Source: an uncultured Alphaproteobacteria bacterium (GTDB taxonomy: Bacteria > Pseudomonadota > Alphaproteobacteria > CAAHEQ01 > UBA3637). From it: a stretch of DNA of 54,911 bases. The stretch spans positions 1 through 54,911 of the forward strand of contig CAKQGY010000009.1 of the NCBI GenBank assembly GCA_934234055.1, read 5' to 3'. The position numbers and the translations under genes were made by a program. Under the pieces are notes generated by a model. It saw nothing but the letters and a program-made list of their open reading frames with translations, was not told where the DNA came from and ran no database searches. Of the stretch, positions 1 through 7,196 are shown piece after piece (the stretch's first letter is position 1; each line of letters opens with the position of its first letter).

Positions 1-137
1 CGATTCGCTCGCCACCGATCCATCGCCCAGTTAAATCCGGCTATCCCCACAACGGTCAACACCCCCATAATCGCCAATACACCCAGCATCTCGGTCAAAG
101 TGCGACCAGATTCCAAACTATATCCGCGTAATTTCAT
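1..137 (-). CDS. Type IV prepilin-like protein, N-terminal part only
   Basis: The first 45 codons of a gene that leaves the window at its left edge. The N-terminus has the class III signal of type IV pilins and pseudopilins: a short basic leader (residues 1-11) ending in Gly, then RTLTE with Glu at mature position 5, then a hydrophobic helix of about 20 residues (MLGVLAIMGVLTVVGIAGF). Such proteins are cut and N-methylated by a prepilin peptidase and assembled in the inner membrane. The start is fixed by AAAGGA about 8 bases upstream. The rest of the protein, and so its exact type (pilin, pseudopilin or larger surface protein), cannot be seen. Confidence 0.8.
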   Translation of the reverse strand, partial: MKLRGYSLESGRTLTEMLGVLAIMGVLTVVGIAGFNWAMDRWRAN

Positions 138-203
138 AAAACAATCCTTTCGTTTTTATTTCAAGATATTCTGTTGCAACACTCTTGTCAAGAAAAAAAT
201 CAA

Positions 204-232
204 TTGACATAATATCGTATTTTGTGTATAGT
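204..232 (+). promoter_or_regulatory. Sigma-70 promoter for the PEGA lipoprotein gene
   Basis: TTGACA at 204-209 and TATAGT at 227-232 with a 17-base spacer, about 26 bases before the start codon at 259. Near-consensus. Confidence 0.75.
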
Positions 233-258
233 CAGCCGCACTTGAAAGGGAAATATCT

Positions 259-633
259 ATGTTCAAACAAAGTTTGTGTGCTTTAATAGCCGGATCACTG
301 TTGCTATCTTCTTGTTCTATCCTGAACTGGTCGCGCACGCCGATAACGGTCAGCGCGTCGGAACCGGACGCTAAAATTTATATTGACGGCGAGTATATGG
401 GCGTGGGGCGTGTTCAAACCCGGGTCAGCCGGCACGAAGACCACTCGGTGCTGGTGCGCAAGGACGGTTTTTACCCCGCTCAAAAGAATATCTCTTATCG
501 GCTGGGGACCATCGGGACAATTGACTGTCTGTTCGGCTTTGTGTGGCTGGTGCCGTTTATCGGGTTGGCTTTTCCGGGGGCCTATGTCGCGGACGAGGCA
601 AATGTCGCTTTGCTGTTGGAAGAAAAGAAATAG
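259..633 (+). CDS. Small PEGA-domain-like lipoprotein
   Basis: A 124-residue protein with a lipoprotein signal peptide: a basic start, a hydrophobic stretch and the lipobox LLSSC, so lipidation is expected at about Cys19. Residues 30-75 (TVSASEPDAKIYIDGEYMG, then a VLVRKDGF strand) match the PEGA pattern, a surface beta-sandwich with the signature of an Asp-Gly turn and a later KDGF/Y. A hydrophobic stretch near residues 85-110 is unusual for a PEGA lipoprotein and may be a membrane-associated hairpin. It has its own strong promoter and stands alone. The fold assignment is by motif; the role is unknown. Confidence 0.8.
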   Translation: MFKQSLCALIAGSLLLSSCSILNWSRTPITVSASEPDAKIYIDGEYMGVGRVQTRVSRHEDHSVLVRKDGFYPAQKNISYRLGTIGTIDCLFGFVWLVPFIGLAFPGAYVADEANVALLLEEKK

Positions 634-640
634 TTTTTTC

Positions 641-669
641 TTGCAATCCGATTCAATTTTTTGTATAAT
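641..669 (+). promoter_or_regulatory. Sigma-70 promoter for the NifU-like/GGGtGRT pair
   Basis: TTGCAA at 641-646, a 17-base spacer and a perfect TATAAT at 664-669. The ATG is at 703, so a longer reading frame upstream of it would begin inside the promoter. Confidence 0.75.
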
Positions 670-702
670 TGCTTCCGTAATTTTTTACGAAAGGATAATT
701 TT

Positions 703-1407
703 ATGGATTCTAAATATCAATGCACGCCCGCAATTGAGCATATGTGCCCGATTGCCAAAGGCGTTCATCATAACTGTGCCCCTATTCCCGAAGAAGGAAA
801 ATGGGTGAACGCTCATCAAATCACCGATATTTCGGGTTTGACACACGGTTGTGGTTGCTGTGCGCCGCAACAAGGGACTTGCAAACTGACCCTGAATGTT
901 AAAGACGGCATAATTCAAGAAGCACTGGTGGAAACAATCGGCTGCTCGGGTATGACACACTCGGCCGCGATGGCTGCGGAAATCTTGCCGGGCAAAACGA
1001 TCTTGGAAGCTTTGAACACGGACTTGGTCTGCGACGCGATCAATGTAGCTATGCGCGAATTGTTCCTGCAAATCGTCTATGGCCGAACACAAACGGCTTT
1101 CTCGGAAAACGGACTGCCGATCGGGGCCGGTATGGAAGACTTGGGCAAGGGATTGCGCTCTATGGTGGGCACCATGTATTCCACAACGGTAAAAGGACCG
1201 CGGTATTTGGAAATGACCGAAGGCTATGTCCTGGAACAAGGGCTGGACGAAAACAACGAAATCATCGGTTATAAATTCGTGCATGTCGGAAAAATGCTGG
1301 AAGCCATTCGTAACGGTGTCTCTCCGGAAGAAGCTTTTACCAAAAATGTCAAAACATACGGTCGTTTTGATGAAGCCGTCAAGAAAATTGACCCGAGAAA
1401 GGAGTAA
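703..1407 (+). CDS. NifU/IscU-like Fe-S cluster scaffold protein
   Basis: A 234-residue protein with an IscU/NifU N-terminal fold signature. The segment ETIGCSGMTHSAAMAAE corresponds to the IscU segment around its second ligand cysteine (GCGSAIASSS), and THGCGCCAPQQGTC upstream supplies more cysteines. Extra cysteines at residues 7, 15 and 24 and a C-terminal extension set it apart from housekeeping IscU (about 130 residues). The ATG at 703 is chosen because AAAGGA lies 8 bases before it and the promoter overlaps any earlier start. The GGGtGRT gene follows after 3 bases, so the two are co-transcribed. I infer a scaffold or carrier dedicated to that partner; no function is proven from sequence. 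Confidence 0.8.
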   Translation: MDSKYQCTPAIEHMCPIAKGVHHNCAPIPEEGKWVNAHQITDISGLTHGCGCCAPQQGTCKLTLNVKDGIIQEALVETIGCSGMTHSAAMAAEILPGKTILEALNTDLVCDAINVAMRELFLQIVYGRTQTAFSENGLPIGAGMEDLGKGLRSMVGTMYSTTVKGPRYLEMTEGYVLEQGLDENNEIIGYKFVHVGKMLEAIRNGVSPEEAFTKNVKTYGRFDEAVKKIDPRKE

Positions 1408-1410
1408 GCT

Positions 1411-2409
1411 ATGGTAGAATTTGAAGGTAAAGAACGCCGAATCGCCAAAATCAATAAAGTCTTGGCCGAATACGGTTTGAAAGATTTAGAAGAAGCCAAG
1501 TCTTTGTGCGATGCCAAAGGCATTGATGTTGCCAAGTTGGTCAAAGGGATTCAACCAATCGCTTTTGAAAATGCGGTGTGGGCCTATATATTGGGCGCGG
1601 CGCTGGCTATTAAAAAAGGTGTTAAATCCGCCTCCGAGGCTGCCAAAATGCTGGGCGTCGGGTTGCAGGCTTTCTGCGTCCCCGGATCGGTTGCCGATCA
1701 ACGCAAAGTCGGCTTGGGCCACGGAAACCTGGCGGCAATGTTGCTCAGCGAAGAAAGCAAATGCTTCTGCTTCTTGGCAGGGCACGAATCCTTTGCCGCT
1801 GCGGAAGGGGCTATCGGGATTGCCCGCTCGGCCAACAAAGTCCGTAAAGAACCATTGCGCGTGATTTTGAACGGCTTGGGTAAAGATGCTGCTTATATCA
1901 TTTCACGAATCAACGGATTTACATTCGTGGAAACGAAATATGATTACTACACCGGTGAATTAAAAATCGTCTCGGAAAAGGCTTTTTCCACCGGCGATAA
2001 AGCCAAAGTAAAATGCTATGGCGCCGACGATGTCAGTGAAGGTGTTGCCATTATGATTCATGAGGGTGTCGATGTTTCCATTACCGGCAACTCAACAAAC
2101 CCGACTCGTTTCCAGCACCCGGTGGCCGGCACTTATAAAAAGTGGGCAACCGAAAACGGTCGTAAGTATTTCTCAGTGGCCTCGGGCGGTGGCACGGGAC
2201 GGACATTGCACCCGGATAACGTGGCAGCAGGTCCGGCCTCTTATGGTATGACGGACACGATGGGTCGTATGCATTCCGACGCGCAATTTGCGGGTTCCTC
2301 TTCGGTGCCGGCACACGTTGAAATGATGGGCTTGATCGGTATGGGAAACAACCCGATGGTCGGAGCCAGTGTGGCTGTGGCCGTGGCGGTTGAAGAAGCC
2401 ATGAAATAA
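1411..2409 (+). CDS. GGGtGRT family protein
   Basis: A 332-residue protein containing the family-defining motif SGGGTGRTLHPDN near residue 255, followed by glycine- and methionine-rich segments (YGMTDTMGRMHSD, MMGLIGMGNNPMVGA). The name of this family is literally its motif; its biochemical role is not established as far as I know. Conserved cysteines lie in FCVPGS and KCFCFLAGHES. It is coupled to the upstream NifU-like gene (3-base gap, start preceded by AAAGGAG) and ends in a strong terminator, so the pair is a complete two-gene unit. The pairing suggests an Fe-S or redox function, which is inference. Confidence 0.88.
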   Translation: MVEFEGKERRIAKINKVLAEYGLKDLEEAKSLCDAKGIDVAKLVKGIQPIAFENAVWAYILGAALAIKKGVKSASEAAKMLGVGLQAFCVPGSVADQRKVGLGHGNLAAMLLSEESKCFCFLAGHESFAAAEGAIGIARSANKVRKEPLRVILNGLGKDAAYIISRINGFTFVETKYDYYTGELKIVSEKAFSTGDKAKVKCYGADDVSEGVAIMIHEGVDVSITGNSTNPTRFQHPVAGTYKKWATENGRKYFSVASGGGTGRTLHPDNVAAGPASYGMTDTMGRMHSDAQFAGSSSVPAHVEMMGLIGMGNNPMVGASVAVAVAVEEAMK

Positions 2410-2431
2410 GAAAGTTATCTTTCTGATTTTC

Positions 2432-2465
2432 AAATAGGCAAAGTGTTGACTTTGCCTATTTTTTT
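2432..2465 (+). terminator. Rho-independent terminator of the GGGtGRT operon
   Basis: A perfect 12-base-pair stem AAATAGGCAAAG / CTTTGCCTATTT with a TGTTGA loop, running into a T tract, 22 bases after the stop codon. Confidence 0.92.
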
Positions 2466-2473
2466 GTTTTTAT

Positions 2474-2501
2474 TTGACAAAATTGTTTTTTATGGTATAC
2501 T
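2474..2501 (+). promoter_or_regulatory. Sigma-70 promoter
   Basis: TTGACA at 2474-2479, a 16-base spacer and TATACT at 2496-2501. It starts directly after the preceding terminator and serves the gene at 2527. Confidence 0.75.
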
Positions 2502-2526
2502 GGTCTTATGGAAAGGAGAAATGCCC

Positions 2527-3126
2527 ATGTCAATATTTCAACAAACTCCCGTCTCGGAAACTAAAACCAATCGAGCCAGTCCTATTCCGCAACGTCGGTG
2601 GTGGGAAACCCTAAAATACACACGCTATGCCTTATATCTACTGTGCGAAAAGCCCGTCAAAGGTATTATGCCGCACCAAATTCCTGCTATTCGGGATCGT
2701 ATGCAACATTTGGACGACCTGATTGCCAAAGACAAACGCTCCAAGCGCGAGGACGGCCCCGTGATTGAATACGGAAAAAACGTTGTGCGCAACATGATTA
2801 GATCCTGTGGCGATGACATGCAAGCGTTTCAAGCTTATACTTTCGATTCCAATATGATCCCGGACAAAACAATTCGAGATCATGCCGTTAATGCGTATCG
2901 ATATACCCATCAACGCGCAGCAGATGCGACCAATGCTACGATGCGTTTTTTTGATCAGGCTGTGGCCGGGTATGAGCCCCCTGCTCCGGCACCTACTCCT
3001 GAGTACAAACAAAGCTATTTTGCAGGGTTCGAACCAAATCCCGAATGTATCGTTATTCATTCTCGTATGTGGACAGATCCGCGAGAACGAATCTCTCGGA
3101 ACAGGCGTGTACGCACTCGTTATTAA
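2527..3126 (+). CDS. Hypothetical protein, 199 residues
   Basis: I do not recognise this protein. It is soluble and charged, with no signal peptide. It opens with a Ser/Thr/Pro-rich stretch, continues as a probably helical region (about residues 20-150, with basic stretches such as KDKRSKRED), has a proline run (PPAPAPTPE) near residue 160, and ends in an Arg-rich tail (RERISRNRRVRTRY) that could bind nucleic acid or acidic lipid. Two ATGs are possible. The one at 2527 is preferred because GGAG is 8 bases upstream, against 2 bases for the ATG at 2521. It has its own promoter and no clear functional neighbour. Confidence 0.7.
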   Translation: MSIFQQTPVSETKTNRASPIPQRRWWETLKYTRYALYLLCEKPVKGIMPHQIPAIRDRMQHLDDLIAKDKRSKREDGPVIEYGKNVVRNMIRSCGDDMQAFQAYTFDSNMIPDKTIRDHAVNAYRYTHQRAADATNATMRFFDQAVAGYEPPAPAPTPEYKQSYFAGFEPNPECIVIHSRMWTDPRERISRNRRVRTRY

Positions 3127-3132
3127 AAGTGC

Positions 3133-3161
3133 TTGCTTTTTTGATAAACATCTTTTATACT
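3133..3161 (+). promoter_or_regulatory. Sigma-70 promoter for the membrane protein at 3191
   Basis: TTGCTT at 3133-3138, a 17-base spacer and TATACT at 3156-3161. Confidence 0.65.
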
Positions 3162-3190
3162 GGTGGCTATCATGTGTATAGGAGATGTGT

Positions 3191-3712
3191 ATGATTAAAT
3201 TATTATCTGCCTTGTTGACAATTATTTTATCGGCCAAAGCGTTGGCCAATCCGGCGTGCGCGGTGTGTACAGTGGCCATCGGTGCATCCTTATCCATTGC
3301 GCGCAAAATGGGGGTTGATGATTGTGTCGTCGGTGTGTGGGCGGGATCCATGCTGGCAATTTTGGGTTATTGGGTAATTCGCTGGTTTGACAAAAGACGC
3401 TGGGTTTTCCCGTATCGGGATCAAGCCCTGATGGTATTGTCCGTGGCCTCTATCGGTTTTATGTATTTGGGTGAGTTGACCTATGATCCGACTCTGCATT
3501 GGGGCTTTTTATACCTGGATTCGTTTTTGTTTACCACGATTTTGGGGGCTTTGACCTTTATCTATGCAATGAAGTTTTACGAATGGATGAAAGCCAAAAA
3601 CGGCGGACATGCGCACTTCCCGTTTGAAAAAGTGGTTGTGCCGGTTCTGGCGGTTTTATTGTTGAGTTTGGCCTATAACTACCTGTCGTGGTGCGATTGC
3701 CACAGTATGTAA
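3191..3712 (+). CDS. Polytopic membrane protein with CxxC motif
   Basis: A 173-residue inner-membrane protein. A signal-like first helix is followed by NPACAVCTVAIGASLSIARKMGVDD, so a CxxC pair sits at the membrane boundary just after the presumed cleavage or anchor site. Three or four more transmembrane helices follow (about residues 45-65, 75-95, 105-125 and 145-165), and the tail WCDCHSM ends in a second CxC. I recall similar CxxCxxAIGA proteins in bacteria and methanogens without a known role. The paired cysteines could act in thiol chemistry or metal binding; this is inference. The start at 3191 has GGAG 6 bases upstream. Confidence 0.75.
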   Translation: MIKLLSALLTIILSAKALANPACAVCTVAIGASLSIARKMGVDDCVVGVWAGSMLAILGYWVIRWFDKRRWVFPYRDQALMVLSVASIGFMYLGELTYDPTLHWGFLYLDSFLFTTILGALTFIYAMKFYEWMKAKNGGHAHFPFEKVVVPVLAVLLLSLAYNYLSWCDCHSM

Positions 3713-3737
3713 AAAAGAGGCTTTAAGCCTCTTTTTT
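3711..3737. terminator. Bidirectional terminator shared by convergent genes
   Basis: The perfect inverted repeat AAAAAAGAGGC-TTTAA-GCCTCTTTTTT has A and T tracts on both flanks, so it can end transcription from both sides. It lies over the last codons of the minus-strand dehydrogenase gene (…KKEA-stop) and touches the stop of the plus-strand membrane protein. Confidence 0.9.
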
Positions 3738-4484
3738 ATTACGGTAATAGTCGTTTTCTTTGGCGACCGTTTTTAACAACTCTCCCAGCGGACGTTTACT
3801 GTTATACTCAGCAAACGCATTGACATCTTTCGGGAAACACTTGCCGCCATAACCAGTTCGGCCGTCCGGCCCCGGTACATGGGTATGCGTCGGGCTGATA
3901 TAGCCGCTCAACAAAAAGCCATTCCGGACTTTTTCGTAATCGGCACCTGTTTGTTGGCATAACTCATAAATCCCGTTAAAATAAGTAACAGCCACGGCAC
4001 CGAAAACATTATGGGCATACTTGGTAATTTCGGCCTCTATATTACTCATATACAACCGTTTTTTAGAAGCAAAGATCGCGTCCAAAATCTCGTGCGCACC
4101 GGCAATCACCACATCTTGAGTACAAAAGTCCGTATACGCTGTGCGCTCGGTCAAAAATTCAGGCATAAAAATGACGGGGCGCCCCAGTTCGGTTGTCAAT
4201 TTATCACATGTGCCCGGCAACATCGTTGTCCGGATAACCACCGGTGCCGGCGGCAGCTCCCGAATAATGGACTTTAACAAAGTTAAATCTTGTGTTCCAT
4301 CTACTTCAGTCGGAATATGAATTCCAATAAAAAAAATAGAGCACCCCGTTAAGTCTTCATTGATTCCCTTGGGCGGATCCGAAATAGCCATTTGGCACTG
4401 GGTATGTTCTTTTAACCAGTGACCGAATGTTGACCCGATCACACCATAGCCGACTATACCGACTTTAATTTGATTTTGTTCCAT
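3723..4484 (-). CDS. Short UDP-glucose/nucleotide-sugar dehydrogenase-like protein
   Basis: A 253-residue member of the UDP-glucose 6-dehydrogenase family. It has an N-terminal NAD-binding Rossmann motif (VGIVGYGVIGSTFG, residues 8-21), the central helix region with KYAHNVFGAVAVTYFN, and the catalytic cysteine motif GYGGKCFPKDVNAF. Usual members are about 430 residues and carry a C-terminal UDP-sugar-binding Rossmann domain. That domain is absent: the protein stops about 35 residues after the catalytic cysteine. Similar short forms occur in some phages and large viruses. It is the last gene of the envelope operon, 4 bases after DUF5665. It may oxidise a nucleotide sugar for surface polysaccharide; the truncated architecture makes the substrate uncertain. 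Confidence 0.8.
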   Translation of the reverse strand: MEQNQIKVGIVGYGVIGSTFGHWLKEHTQCQMAISDPPKGINEDLTGCSIFFIGIHIPTEVDGTQDLTLLKSIIRELPPAPVVIRTTMLPGTCDKLTTELGRPVIFMPEFLTERTAYTDFCTQDVVIAGAHEILDAIFASKKRLYMSNIEAEITKYAHNVFGAVAVTYFNGIYELCQQTGADYEKVRNGFLLSGYISPTHTHVPGPDGRTGYGGKCFPKDVNAFAEYNSKRPLGELLKTVAKENDYYRNKKEA

Positions 4485-4488
4485 TTAT

Positions 4489-4908
4489 TTACTCCTTACT
4501 TTGAGGTATTTTTATCTGAATATTCTGTCCATTTTTACCTTCAATGGTCATAGGGGCCTGCTGAGTACGACCGCGCGGTCCGCCAGCATATCGATCCTCC
4601 AGAATTTGTTTGGCTTCTTTCATAGCATCACTCAAATAGGGGACATTCCAACTGACCATTGCTGAAATAATTTTAAAAATCACCGCAATCACCAGCGTGG
4701 CTCCGATTGTCAAACCAACACCGCGACCAATTCCACCCAATACATTCATCATAAACACACGCCAAGGCCGATTAAAATTATTGACATAATCGCCCAGTCG
4801 CATGCGTTCAAACAGATATACCAATTTTTCCAGTTGTGAACGTTTTTCTTCCGGTGATAAATCTTCATAATTTTTAACCGGACTTTTTTTTCGACGTTTA
4901 AAATTCAT
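4489..4908 (-). CDS. DUF5665 family membrane protein
   Basis: A 139-residue protein with a basic N-terminus (RRKKSP), an amphipathic segment (LEKLVYLFERMRLGDYVNNFNRPWR), one transmembrane helix with glycine periodicity (GIGRGVGLTIGATLVIAVIFKII), and a charged C-terminal tail. The layout 'small helix, NxxRP(W), one GxxxG helix, P-Y-L-SDxM' matches DUF5665, whose function is unknown. TAAAGGA precedes the ATG and the gaps to both neighbours are under 10 bases, so it belongs to the envelope operon. Confidence 0.75.
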   Translation of the reverse strand: MNFKRRKKSPVKNYEDLSPEEKRSQLEKLVYLFERMRLGDYVNNFNRPWRVFMMNVLGGIGRGVGLTIGATLVIAVIFKIISAMVSWNVPYLSDAMKEAKQILEDRYAGGPRGRTQQAPMTIEGKNGQNIQIKIPQSKE

Positions 4909-4917
4909 ATTATTCCT

Positions 4918-5340
4918 TTATTGATAAAATACTTGCCGATTTTGAGTAGCCGGCTTGCGCTGCACATAATCGCGCGCCTCCATACACGATTCGTAATCAC
5001 TGTAAGACATGGACCAATCTGCCGCCACCGAATTCACATAGATCGGTTGCGCACCCGGCATCGGACGAAACTGCGCCCAAATACCGCTTTCCGAATCATT
5101 ATCAAAGCGTAAGTTCAAATCAGGGTTATAGGTATCATGCCCCCACTGCCACGGCCACCCCGGCCAAGTCCACGGCCAGTAATCGGCACGTGCCAGACAA
5201 TAGTTATGATCTCGTGCAAACCAAACCGCACCGGTATTTTGCCGTTCCCAGTAATACACACGCTGTCCGCCACCACCGCAGGCCGCCAACGCTGACAAGC
5301 ACAAGGCCAAGCTCAATAGAAGTATTCCGTTTTTTTTCAT
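4918..5340 (-). CDS. Hypothetical lipoprotein
   Basis: A 140-residue lipoprotein: signal peptide with the lipobox LAAC (Cys at about 21) followed by a glycine run. The mature part is rich in Trp and aromatic residues (YWPWTWPGWPWQWG near residue 55) and has three further cysteines (YCLARADY, YESCMEARDY). The pattern 'C-x(2)-A…C-x(2)-A/ARGY' is common in alphaproteobacterial outer-membrane lipoproteins of unknown role. It sits 9 bases after fzlA and 9 bases before DUF5665. I cannot name a function. Confidence 0.75.
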   Translation of the reverse strand: MKKNGILLLSLALCLSALAACGGGGQRVYYWERQNTGAVWFARDHNYCLARADYWPWTWPGWPWQWGHDTYNPDLNLRFDNDSESGIWAQFRPMPGAQPIYVNSVAADWSMSYSDYESCMEARDYVQRKPATQNRQVFYQ

Positions 5341-5349
5341 GCGCTCTCC

Positions 5350-6033
5350 TTAAAAATCCAAGTTTGCATAATTCCCTGATGGCATTATACCAGCTATTTT
5401 ATCCGAAAGTAAAGAACTAAATGAAGGACGAGACTTTATTTTTGAATACCACAGCTTCATTTCAGGATAATTTTCCCATAAAATCTCACCTAAATAGTCC
5501 AACACCGAAACATGTGCCGCCACCGCCAAATCCGCCATAGACAGGCTGCGCCCCCCCAAATAAGCCCGATGAGCTGCAATCCAGTCAATATATTTGAAAT
5601 AGCTTTTCATATTATCCCGCGCCACACGAATTAACAACGAATTCGGCGAGGCACCACTGGCTTTTAATGTTTTATATACCCGTTCATTCAACAGCGGTCG
5701 CGCCACATCAGCATAAAAAGACGAATCAAACCATCCGGTCAAGCGCCGAATCTCGGCCCGCCCCTTGGGCGTTTCTCCCATCAGGTTTACAGACGGCACC
5801 AATTCATTCAAGTATTCGCAAATCGCATTATGTTGAGTCAAAACATCACCCTCGGGCTCTACCAACACCGGCAAATCCCCGATCGGGTTCAGTTTCAAAA
5901 GCCCCTCACGACGCACACCGGGCGTTTCCTGAACCAAACCATAGGGTATCCCTTTTTCAAACAGCATCAACCGCACTTTACGCGAAAACGGGCACAAAGG
6001 GACATGATATAATGTTCGCCGTTCCATGACCAT
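5350..6033 (-). CDS. fzlA: GST-fold protein, probable FtsZ-binding FzlA
   Basis: A 227-residue glutathione-S-transferase-fold protein: thioredoxin-like N-domain (TLYHVPLCPFSRKVRLMLFEKG, the cis-Pro region DLPVLVEPEG, then THNAICEYL-type text) and an all-helical C-domain. The C-terminal residues NYANLDF resemble the C-terminus I recall for FzlA, the alphaproteobacterial GST homologue that binds FtsZ and is needed for constriction in Caulobacter. The start at 6033 uses AAGGAG 8 bases upstream and overlaps the lpxB stop by one base (TAATG). A generic GST is the alternative. Its place in an envelope operon fits a division role. Confidence 0.75.
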   Translation of the reverse strand: MVMERRTLYHVPLCPFSRKVRLMLFEKGIPYGLVQETPGVRREGLLKLNPIGDLPVLVEPEGDVLTQHNAICEYLNELVPSVNLMGETPKGRAEIRRLTGWFDSSFYADVARPLLNERVYKTLKASGASPNSLLIRVARDNMKSYFKYIDWIAAHRAYLGGRSLSMADLAVAAHVSVLDYLGEILWENYPEMKLWYSKIKSRPSFSSLLSDKIAGIMPSGNYANLDF

Positions 6034-7196
6034 TATTTCGGCTCCTTTTGCTGTCGACGACGGGCTATTTTTTGCAATTCTTCGGCCAATTTGTCCGACG
6101 GAGATTCTGCATCCCCCAACCCAAGTCGAGCCAAACTTTCATGCGTGGCTTGCTCGGGATGGGTTAATAATTCACGCAATGTATCCACAATTCTGTCAAC
6201 CCGACAATCTTCCTGCAACAGTTCTGGAATAACCTCTTTATCCACCAACAAATTAAGCAAATTAACAAACCGAATATGCAATAATTTCTTAGCAATCATA
6301 CCCGTTATCGGGCTGACCTTATATGCAATCAAATGAGGCACTTTTGCCATAGCCAACTCAATACTGACGGTTCCCGAGGCGGCCAAAGCCACATTCGCTG
6401 CCGCAAAGGCATTATAGCGCTCTTTTTCGCCCAGCACCAGCGCATAAGGCACAGACCAATCCTGTAATCCCTTGCGAACTTTTTCGGCCACCGTGCGCAC
6501 CGTCGGCAGTATCACAAACAGATCCGGTACATACGCCTGCAACTGTTCAACCGCACGTTTAAAGATCGGCAGCAGATATTTGATTTCATTACGCCGACTA
6601 CCCGGTAAGAGACATAAAACCGTCTGATTAGGCTGAATCCCGTATTTTTGGCGAAAGGCAGCACCATCTCCTTTATCAGCGCCTCCTTCTACCACCGGAT
6701 GGCCGATAAATGTGGTCGGCATACCATATGGTTCAAAATACGGTTTTTCGTTAGGCAGCAGACAGAACAAATGATCCATAAAAGAGCCGATTTTTTTTGC
6801 GCGTCCTTTTTTCCATGCCCATACCTGAGGCGCCACACAATGCACATGCGGTTTTTGATAACCGGCTGCTTTTAATTTTTGATGCACGCGGGATGCAAAA
6901 CTATAACTGTCTATCGTCATTACGATATCTGGTTGTATCTGTTGAATATCTGCCACAATCTCATTCATATGTTTCAGGATTTTCGGGATACTGGGCACCA
7001 CTTCCCAAAATCCCATCACTGCCAAATCCCGAATATCAAACAAGCTGTTTAGGCCCTCGGCCTCCATACTTTCACCGCCGACGCCATAAAATTGCACAGC
7101 GCCCTTGGTTTGTTTTTTCAAGGCTCGCATTAAACGCGCCCCCAACAGATCCCCGGACGATTCCCCTGCCACCAAGTAAACTTTTAATGCCGTCAT
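6033..7196 (-). CDS. lpxB: Lipid-A-disaccharide synthase
   Basis: A 387-residue GT-B glycosyltransferase of the inner membrane cytoplasmic face. It joins UDP-2,3-diacylglucosamine and lipid X to give the beta-1,6 lipid A disaccharide. The family N-terminus VAGESSGDLLGARLM is present, as are HCVAPQVWAWKKGRAKKI, the conserved glycine-rich LLPGSRRNEI motif and the C-terminal GTVSIELAMAKVPHLIAYK. Length is normal. It overlaps lpxI by 4 bases (ATGA), so translation is coupled. Confidence 0.97.
   Translation of the reverse strand: MTALKVYLVAGESSGDLLGARLMRALKKQTKGAVQFYGVGGESMEAEGLNSLFDIRDLAVMGFWEVVPSIPKILKHMNEIVADIQQIQPDIVMTIDSYSFASRVHQKLKAAGYQKPHVHCVAPQVWAWKKGRAKKIGSFMDHLFCLLPNEKPYFEPYGMPTTFIGHPVVEGGADKGDGAAFRQKYGIQPNQTVLCLLPGSRRNEIKYLLPIFKRAVEQLQAYVPDLFVILPTVRTVAEKVRKGLQDWSVPYALVLGEKERYNAFAAANVALAASGTVSIELAMAKVPHLIAYKVSPITGMIAKKLLHIRFVNLLNLLVDKEVIPELLQEDCRVDRIVDTLRELLTHPEQATHESLARLGLGDAESPSDKLAEELQKIARRRQQKEPK

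Noticed and set aside
2443..2526. Longer N-terminus for the gene at 2527
   Set aside because: This stretch contains the preceding terminator stem and the promoter, so it cannot be translated from that transcript.
3020..3045. GGTTCGAACC-like T-loop sequence suggesting a tRNA
   Set aside because: It is inside the gene at 2527, and no acceptor, D-arm or CCA end can be found around it.
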